A DNA stretch of 10,349 bases. Source: JAZQUM01 sp045631305. GTDB taxonomy: Bacteria > Bacillota > Clostridia > Oscillospirales > Oscillospiraceae. A program made the position numbers and the translations under genes. Below are positions 5,447 through 10,349 of this stretch, piece after piece (position 1 is the first letter of the stretch; each line of letters starts with the position of its first letter). The notes under the pieces are model-generated. The model saw only the letters and a list, made by a program, of their open reading frames with translations. It searched no databases and was not told the origin of the DNA. The DNA is taken from assembly GCA_045631305.1 (NCBI GenBank), contig JAZQUM010000109.1:1-10349 (forward strand), read 5' to 3'.

Positions 5447-7063
5447 TTACTTTAGTCTCAAAATACGGGCGATTTTGTCACCTTTTGGCAGAGATTGTAC
5501 ATCTTCGCGAGTCAGCATGCGCAGGGCCAAAACCAGTACTGCGTACACTGCTACACCGCCGCAAATGCCTGCAAACAAAGAGATTGCGGTGGATCCGTAC
5601 TCGGAATGAGAGGCGGAAAATACGCGGAAAGTGAGGCCCTGAACGGCCCATGCGGCAGCGCCCATAATAGCGGAAGCCAGAACGGGTTTTGCGAAAAGAT
5701 TAAAGTAACGAGGCTTTTCGGGGGAGTATTTCCACACGAAGAAGAGGTTCAGCCCCACGATCACCAGATAGCAGCAAAGGGTGGAGATGGGTGCGCCGTG
5801 GATGTTGATATCGGGGTTGCCTACCAGAATATAGTTCATGATGATCTTGGTGGCACCACCTGCCAGCATGGTGCAGATGGGAATGCGCTCACGGCCGTAA
5901 GACTGCAAAATGGCATTGGTCAGGTTCATGAGGCAGATGAAAATGCAGGCGATACCCAGCATGCGCAGATGGGAAGCGGCAGCAAGTGCGGCTTCGGGCT
6001 GGGCGGGATAAAGGGTCACAAGGATAGGTTCTGCCAAAACGCTGAGGCCTACACCTGCGGGAATGGCCAAAAGGGAAATAATGCGGAATGCAGAGGAGAT
6101 GATGCGGTTTGCTGCAGCGGAATCGCTCTTGGCCATGGCGGCAGCAGCAAAGGGGATGAGGCTCATGGTCACGGGGAAGACGAAAGAGGGAGGCAGGTTG
6201 ATAAGGTCCATGCCGAAGGTGTACTGACCGTAGAGCGCGGTGGGGGTTTCGGTGAGCTGCGCACTGATCTTGCCCAGCTGACCCAGCACGATCTTGCTAT
6301 CCACCAGAGTGATGATGCTCATGGCAGAGTTGCTGAGGGTGATGGGAATGCCAATGGAGAGGATGCGCTTCATCAGTTCGCCGGATGTGGGAGGCACATC
6401 GCAGGCGCTATCACGGTCGCGATGGCGAACGAGATAGAAAATCATGAAGAGCATGGAGAGAATGGTGCCAACCGTAACGCCAAGAATCGCGCCGGCAGCG
6501 CCGAATTCCACGCCAAGACCGCTCTTGAGGAAATACCATGCAAGAGAGAGACCGATAATGAGCTTGCAGAAAGCCTCCAGAATCTGACTGATGGCGGTGG
6601 GGCGCATATTGCCCTGGCCCTGAGTGTAGCCGCGCATGCAGGCAAGGAGGCACACACAGAAAACTGCGGGGGAGAGAGCCTTGATGGACCAGTAGGCCAG
6701 CTCATCTTCCATGGCGATGGCAAGGCCCTGAGCGTTGAAGAACATGAAGAGGAAGAACGCAAGACCCAGCACCAGGAAAAGCCAGATGGCGGTGCGGAAG
6801 ATTTTGCGCTTTTCGTTTTCGCGACCCTGTGCATGGGCTTCGCTGGTAAGCTTGGAAATAGCCAGCGGCAGACCTGCGGTGGAAACGGTAAGCAGCAGAT
6901 TATAAATATTGTAGGCTACGGTGAAGTGTGCCTTGCCTTCGTCGCCAATGATGTTGCCAAGGGGGATCTTATAGACCGCGCCAATGATCTTGACGATGAA
7001 GACTGCGCCTGCCAGAATGGCAGCGCCGCCCAGAAAACTGGACTTGGAGTTGTTTTTTGCCAT
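5447..7063 (-). CDS. SpoVB/YabM/MurJ-family polysaccharide or lipid-linked precursor flippase
   Basis: A 538-residue integral membrane protein with about 14 hydrophobic helices, of the MOP exporter superfamily (polysaccharide_synt/MVF branch). The start SFLGGAAILAGAVFIVKIIG, then AVYKIPLGNIIGDEG and YNIYNLLLTVSTAGLPLAIS, is characteristic of SpoVB-like proteins. Family members flip lipid II or other lipid-linked sugars across the membrane. Position next to mazG matches B. subtilis yabM, a SpoVB paralogue, so I do not assign the spoVB symbol. The ATG at 7063 has GAGGT 9 bases ahead. It is 37 bases after the zinc-ribbon gene and 38 before mazG, consistent with one transcript. A role in cortex or wall synthesis is likely but not shown. 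Confidence 0.88.
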   Translation of the reverse strand: MAKNNSKSSFLGGAAILAGAVFIVKIIGAVYKIPLGNIIGDEGKAHFTVAYNIYNLLLTVSTAGLPLAISKLTSEAHAQGRENEKRKIFRTAIWLFLVLGLAFFLFMFFNAQGLAIAMEDELAYWSIKALSPAVFCVCLLACMRGYTQGQGNMRPTAISQILEAFCKLIIGLSLAWYFLKSGLGVEFGAAGAILGVTVGTILSMLFMIFYLVRHRDRDSACDVPPTSGELMKRILSIGIPITLSNSAMSIITLVDSKIVLGQLGKISAQLTETPTALYGQYTFGMDLINLPPSFVFPVTMSLIPFAAAAMAKSDSAAANRIISSAFRIISLLAIPAGVGLSVLAEPILVTLYPAQPEAALAAASHLRMLGIACIFICLMNLTNAILQSYGRERIPICTMLAGGATKIIMNYILVGNPDINIHGAPISTLCCYLVIVGLNLFFVWKYSPEKPRYFNLFAKPVLASAIMGAAAWAVQGLTFRVFSASHSEYGSTAISLFAGICGGVAVYAVLVLALRMLTREDVQSLPKGDKIARILRLK

Positions 7064-7100
7064 AACGGAATTACCTCATTGCGTTAAAACGGAAAGGTAC

Positions 7101-7493
7101 TTAGCGGGGTGCGCCGCAATCACGGCAGAACTGGTCACCGGGCAGAAGAGCTTTGCCGCAAACCACACATTTTTCAATGCCGCGGCGAGCGTCGATCTTA
7201 TCCTGCACTTCCTGTACTTCGCGCTTAGCCTCGTCGATCTCGGAGAGCTTTGCAAGGAGCGCGTCGGAATCGGTGGGAGAACCGGTGTGGGTGGCATAGA
7301 CCATGGAGCCCACTTCCTGCAGAAGGCGGTTCACCTTGTTTTTCTTTTCGGCAAGGGAGATATTCAGCTGGGTAATATCTGCCAGAGCAGATGCCTTGTC
7401 GCCAAGGCAGGAAACGGTGTCGGCTGCGCTTTCTGCAAGGTCAGATGCGCCGGCGCGGACGGATTGCCAAAGTTTTTTCATGGATTCGTTCAT
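7101..7493 (-). CDS. Small zinc-ribbon protein with helical N-terminus
   Basis: A 130-residue protein without membrane segments. Residues 1-105 are mostly helical and charged, probably a coiled coil around 40-105 (LNISLAEKKNKVNRLLQEVG, then LSEIDEAKREVQEVQDKI). The C-terminus is a zinc ribbon with Cys109/Cys112 (CVVC) and Cys123/Cys126 (CRDC). No function can be read from this; such proteins may act as scaffolds, and the resemblance to known proteins is only in the ribbon. The ATG at 7493 has a perfect AGGAGG 6 bases ahead, suggesting good translation. It lies between hemZ and the flippase gene, 44 and 37 bases away, with no terminator seen. Confidence 0.85.
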   Translation of the reverse strand: MNESMKKLWQSVRAGASDLAESAADTVSCLGDKASALADITQLNISLAEKKNKVNRLLQEVGSMVYATHTGSPTDSDALLAKLSEIDEAKREVQEVQDKIDARRGIEKCVVCGKALLPGDQFCRDCGAPR

Positions 7494-7537
7494 AGTAAGC
7501 CTCCTAAACCATATGCAAAGGTGTGAAACTTATGAGA

Positions 7538-9031
7538 TCACAGAGAACCGTTGGCAGCCATTTCACGGTAAAAGGCGGCAAAGGCTTCCTGATTGGCGGC
7601 GATTTTTTCGCTGCGCTGGATGTATTCCAGGGGGAACTTCAGGTTGAAAACACGCTCGATGCGGTTGCGGGAACGGTCCACCATCTTGGTGGAGCCGCCT
7701 GCGCCCAGAGAGAGGATGCCGTGGAGCTCTTCCATAATGTAGATATTATAGAGGCACTCAGCGTCCTTTTTGCACCAGCCTACATTTTCAAAGCTACCGG
7801 ACATGTATTTCTGGCGGTAGAGATAGTAGGGGGCGAAGCCCGCGGCGCGAAGGGTGGGATTGGCGTGGTCCAGCATCTTCCCCACTTCTTCAGCGGTGGG
7901 GATGCGGGTATTTTGCAGCATGATGCGGCTGCCCTTTTTCAAAGACAGGGTGTGGACGGTAACGTTGTCCGTGCCCAGAGCCAGCACGCGGGAAAGGGTG
8001 CGCTCAAAGCCTTCGGGGGTGTCTTCGGGAAGACCCACGATCAGATCCATATTCACATGCTTAAAGCCGATGGGATCCACCACTTCCATGGCCCGCTCGA
8101 TGTCCTCCGCGCTGTGGCGGCGGCCGATGGCCTGCAGCACATGGTTTTCCATGGTCTGGGGGTTGATGGAGATGCGGTCGGTACCGCGGGACTTCAGCAC
8201 TTCCAGCTTTTCTTTGGTGATGGTATCGGGACGGCCTGCTTCCACGGTGTATTCTACGCAACGGGAGAGGTCGAAAGAGGCGTTGAAATGGTCCAACAGG
8301 CGCGCCATCTGAGGCGCGGTCAGGGTGGTGGGAGTACCGCCGCCCATGTAGAAGGATTTCACGTTGAGCCCCAGTTCTTTTACCATCTTGGCAGCGGAGG
8401 TGATCTCATCGCAGAGAGCATCCACATAGGGCTCCACCAGATGGAAGGATTTTTCCACGGAGTTGGAAACGAAGCTGCAGTAAGCGCAGCGGGTGGGGCA
8501 GAAGGGGATGCCGATGTAAATGGAGATATCCCGTTTATCCAGCGCGCGGTCGGCAGCGATGCCGGAAATGGCACTTTCGATGCAAAGCTGACGGCGCTGG
8601 TCGGAAACATAGTAGGTATCCCGTAAAATAGCATCCGTCTCAGCAACCGTTTTGCCGCCTTCCAGAAGCTTTGCGGCCAGCTTGCCGGGACGAACACCCG
8701 TCAGCGCGCCCCAGGGGGGCGTCTCGGTGGAGATGGCGCGGGCGGCTTCAAAGAAGCTGAGCTTTACGCAGCGCTGCTTGGCGCCTTCCAGCTCGTAGGG
8801 GTCAGTCTCCTTGCTGAGATCGGCAGAGGAAATGCCGTCTCCCGTTTTACCCTCGTAAGTAAGGGTGGTCTTGGCTTCAAAGAAGCCGGGGGCGGTCTCT
8901 TCAAGACGGATCTCAGCGCAATTGGGGGAGATGACATCTTCACCGTATTCAGGGCGTTCGGTGGGGAAGAGGGCCAGAAGGCTCTGTTCCACCGCATATT
9001 GATAATCGTGTCCGATGCAGATGAGCTTCAT
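7538..9031 (-). CDS. hemZ: Oxygen-independent coproporphyrinogen III oxidase-like radical SAM protein HemZ
   Basis: A 497-residue radical SAM enzyme. The [4Fe-4S] motif is IPFCPTRCAYCSF with Cys178, Cys182 and Cys185, and GGGTPT (230-235) is the SAM-binding region. The N-terminal 170 residues are the extra domain typical of HemZ, containing WGALTGVRPGKLAAKLL. The C-terminal part (YYLYRQKYMSGSFENVGW) also fits HemZ/HemN-type proteins. The family is annotated as coproporphyrinogen dehydrogenase in anaerobic haem synthesis, but many members are unproven and some HemN relatives are haem chaperones. The ATG at 9031 has AAAGGAG 12 bases ahead, part of a small hairpin. It follows the hydrolase gene by 27 bases. 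Confidence 0.93.
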   Translation of the reverse strand: MKLICIGHDYQYAVEQSLLALFPTERPEYGEDVISPNCAEIRLEETAPGFFEAKTTLTYEGKTGDGISSADLSKETDPYELEGAKQRCVKLSFFEAARAISTETPPWGALTGVRPGKLAAKLLEGGKTVAETDAILRDTYYVSDQRRQLCIESAISGIAADRALDKRDISIYIGIPFCPTRCAYCSFVSNSVEKSFHLVEPYVDALCDEITSAAKMVKELGLNVKSFYMGGGTPTTLTAPQMARLLDHFNASFDLSRCVEYTVEAGRPDTITKEKLEVLKSRGTDRISINPQTMENHVLQAIGRRHSAEDIERAMEVVDPIGFKHVNMDLIVGLPEDTPEGFERTLSRVLALGTDNVTVHTLSLKKGSRIMLQNTRIPTAEEVGKMLDHANPTLRAAGFAPYYLYRQKYMSGSFENVGWCKKDAECLYNIYIMEELHGILSLGAGGSTKMVDRSRNRIERVFNLKFPLEYIQRSEKIAANQEAFAAFYREMAANGSL

Positions 9032-9058
9032 AAGGGAAAAAGCTCCTTTTTCAAGAAA

Positions 9059-9679
9059 TTACGCGTCGCGCAGGGCCTGACGCATGTAGGGATTGTAAGA
9101 GCGTTCGTGGTCCAGGGTGGTGATGCCCATGTGACCGGGATAGCAGGTGGGGTTGCCTTCAAAACCTGCAATACGGCGCAGGGAAGCAAACATATCTTCC
9201 ATGCTGCCGCCGGGGAAATCGGTGCGGCCGCAGGAGGCAGCAAACAGGGTGTCGCCGCAGAAAAGAGCATCCTTTGCCAGGAGGCACACGGAGCCTTCGC
9301 TGTGACCGGGGGTGGAATAAACGCGGATGGTGAGAGAACCCAGTGTCAGTTCATCACCTTCGCCGTAGGGACGGTGATTGCCGCGGGGATCATACTTGAG
9401 ACCCATGCCTTGATACTGGTGCTGGCCCAGATCACCTTCGTGGAGATAAACGGGAAGATCGGGGTATTTTCTCAGAAGACCTGCCACGCCGCCCACATGG
9501 TCAAAATGACCGTGGGTCAGAAGGATCATAGTGGGAGTCGTGTTCAGCTTTTCCATTTCGGCAATAATGCGGTCGGCTCTGTCCGCAGGGTCGATGATGG
9601 CGCAAAGACCGCTTTCCTCGTCGGCAAGAATGTAGCAGTTGGTATTTACAATGCCCAGATTGAGTGTGGTGATCTTCAT
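9059..9679 (-). CDS. Metallo-beta-lactamase-fold hydrolase, glyoxalase II-like
   Basis: A 206-residue cytosolic hydrolase. The metal-binding motif THGHFDH gives His56, His58, Asp60 and His61, with His126 (PGHSEG), Asp143 (CGDTLF) and His183 (YPGHM) completing a two-metal site. The layout and length match the YqgX/GloB-like group that splits hydroxyacyl thioesters, but the substrate cannot be deduced. The ATG at 9679 is supported by AAAGGAAA at the end of dtd and by family similarity starting at MKITTLNLGIVNTNCYI. It is 4 bases from the dtd stop, so translation is likely coupled. The neighbours dtd and hemZ are common partners of this gene in Clostridia. Confidence 0.9.
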   Translation of the reverse strand: MKITTLNLGIVNTNCYILADEESGLCAIIDPADRADRIIAEMEKLNTTPTMILLTHGHFDHVGGVAGLLRKYPDLPVYLHEGDLGQHQYQGMGLKYDPRGNHRPYGEGDELTLGSLTIRVYSTPGHSEGSVCLLAKDALFCGDTLFAASCGRTDFPGGSMEDMFASLRRIAGFEGNPTCYPGHMGITTLDHERSYNPYMRQALRDA

Positions 9680-9683
9680 AAGT

Positions 9684-10127
9684 TTATTTCCTTTCCGTAT
9701 CGTAAAGAATGGTAACGGGGCCGTCGTTGCAGGAGGTGACGGCCATGTCGGCGCCGAATTCACCGTGCTCCACGGTGAAGCCCCGTTCGCGGCAAGCGGC
9801 CATAAAGGTCTCGTAAAGAGGAATGGCCACATCGGGCTTGGCAGCACCGGTAAAACCGGGACGGCGGCTGGAGGTGTCGGCATAGAGGGTGAACTGGGAG
9901 ACCACCAGAATGCTGCCGCCAACGGCCTCCAGATTCAGATTCATCTTGCCGTTTTCATCTTCAAATACACGAAGGTTGCAGATTTTTTCCGCAAGTTTTT
10001 TGGCAGTTTCTTCCGTGTCGTTGGGGCCAACGCCCAGAAGGATGAGATAGCCGCGGCCGATCTGACCCACGGTTTTGCTTTCGATGGCAACGGAGGCGGA
10101 AGATACTCTTGTCAGTACAGCGCGCAT
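9684..10127 (-). CDS. dtd: D-aminoacyl-tRNA deacylase
   Basis: A 147-residue enzyme, normal family length, that removes D-amino acids (and glycine from tRNA-Ala) wrongly attached to tRNA. The N-terminus MRAVLTRVSSASV, the SQFTLYAD motif (77-84) and the NDGPVT motif (134-139, the cross-subunit Gly-cisPro) are intact. The ATG at 10127 has AAGGAG 7 bases ahead. In many Clostridia dtd follows relA; that gene, if present, would begin beyond the window end. This is the first gene of the minus-strand run seen here. No convincing promoter was found directly before it. Confidence 0.97.
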   Translation of the reverse strand: MRAVLTRVSSASVAIESKTVGQIGRGYLILLGVGPNDTEETAKKLAEKICNLRVFEDENGKMNLNLEAVGGSILVVSQFTLYADTSSRRPGFTGAAKPDVAIPLYETFMAACRERGFTVEHGEFGADMAVTSCNDGPVTILYDTERK

Positions 10128-10171
10128 GGCGGTGCTCCTTGTAGTAATGGAAATTTAAATTGTTTTTTGCA

Positions 10172-10189
10172 GCGACATGCGCGGCGCAT
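10172..10189. repeat. Copy 1 of a GCGACATGCGCG repeat with odd palindrome
   Basis: GCGACATGCGCG (10172-10183) recurs exactly 50 bp downstream at 10222-10233. This copy runs into the 13-base odd palindrome ATGCGCGGCGCAT (10177-10189). Confidence 0.7.
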
Positions 10190-10211
10190 CCCCCCGCAGG
10201 ATATTCCAATC

Positions 10212-10244
10212 GTTTTTCCCGGCGACATGCGCGTCGGGAAAAAC
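10212..10244. repeat. Hairpin repeat containing copy 2 of GCGACATGCGCG
   Basis: GTTTTTCCCG (10212-10221) and CGGGAAAAAC (10235-10244) are perfect complements around the repeat core. It could end an upstream minus-strand transcript, but no clear T run follows, so a repeat element is more likely. Confidence 0.7.
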
Positions 10245-10254
10245 ACTTCTCGCG

Positions 10255-10283
10255 GAGTGCGCGTGCGAGCAAAGCGAGTGCGC
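10255..10283. repeat. Short G/C-rich direct repeat
   Basis: GAGTGCGC occurs at 10255-10262 and 10276-10283, in a run made almost entirely of GCG/GAG/TGC units with no reading frame of interest. Confidence 0.55.
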
Positions 10284-10298
10284 AAACGCAGTGCAATC

Positions 10299-10327
10299 TC
10301 AAAAGAGATGCGTGTCATCTCTTTTGA
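10299..10327. repeat. 11-bp-stem inverted repeat
   Basis: TCAAAAGAGAT (10299-10309) and ATCTCTTTTGA (10317-10327) pair perfectly around a 7-base loop. A second small hairpin, AAGCC-GAA-GGCTT (10327-10339), follows directly. No T run marks it as a terminator on either strand. Confidence 0.75.
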
Positions 10328-10349
10328 AGCCGAAGGCTTAGCCTGTGGG

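Noticed and set aside
5495..7087. 530-codon plus-strand open frame opposite the flippase gene
   Set aside because: The product is a low-complexity, His/Gly/Ala/Glu-rich translation with no domain, whereas the minus strand gives a clear membrane transporter.
7523..8626. 367-codon plus-strand open frame opposite hemZ
   Set aside because: HemZ is unmistakable on the minus strand. This frame is a Gly/His/Val-rich shadow without motifs.

Overview
The window looks like chromosomal DNA of a low-to-mid GC Bacillota, class Clostridia. Oscillospiraceae/Ruminococcaceae is my best guess, from protein flavour and gene order rather than any search. Evidence: strong AGGAGG-type ribosome binding sites, sigma-A and possibly sigma-E promoters, and the sporulation-linked order flippase - mazG - HU - yabO - yabP - yabQ - divIC, which matches the Bacillus subtilis yabM-mazG(yabN)-yabO-yabP-yabQ-divIC block apart from the HU gene.

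Layout. (1) 1-539, minus strand: a partial gene for a tyrosine-recombinase-like protein with a degenerate active site. Its 3' coding end runs through two abutting perfect palindromes. (2) 540-868: an A/T-rich divergent promoter region with one sigma-A promoter each way and several TTGTT/AACAA dyads. (3) 869-1891, plus strand: gap (glyceraldehyde-3-phosphate dehydrogenase), with unusual residues at the coenzyme-choosing positions. (4) Back-to-back terminators, then hpf (long ribosome hibernation factor) on the minus strand with its own promoter. (5) 2857-5408, minus strand: mazG, HU, yabO/rqcP, yabP, yabQ and divIC. (6) 5447-10127, minus strand: dtd, a glyoxalase II-like hydrolase, hemZ, a small zinc-ribbon protein and a SpoVB/YabM/MurJ-family flippase, all closely spaced and probably co-transcribed toward mazG. 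(7) 10128-10349: non-coding, filled with palindromes and short repeats.

How it fits together: the minus-strand run from 10127 down to 2857 mixes translation quality control (D-aminoacyl-tRNA deacylase, RqcP-like S4 protein), nucleotide sanitation (MazG), nucleoid packaging (HU), haem synthesis (HemZ), envelope precursor flipping and sporulation/division (YabP, YabQ, DivIC). It is punctuated by an internal terminator after HU and by a hairpin before yabP. The most interesting regulatory point is yabP: its Shine-Dalgarno sequence lies in the 3' arm of a perfect 10-bp hairpin, and a sigma-E-like promoter overlaps the 5' arm. Only transcripts started at that promoter would then leave the ribosome binding site free.

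No CRISPR array, tRNA, rRNA, insertion sequence or defence system was seen. Most genes are ordinary core genes, and the novel candidates are regulatory or concern the degenerate recombinase and the GAPDH coenzyme site.
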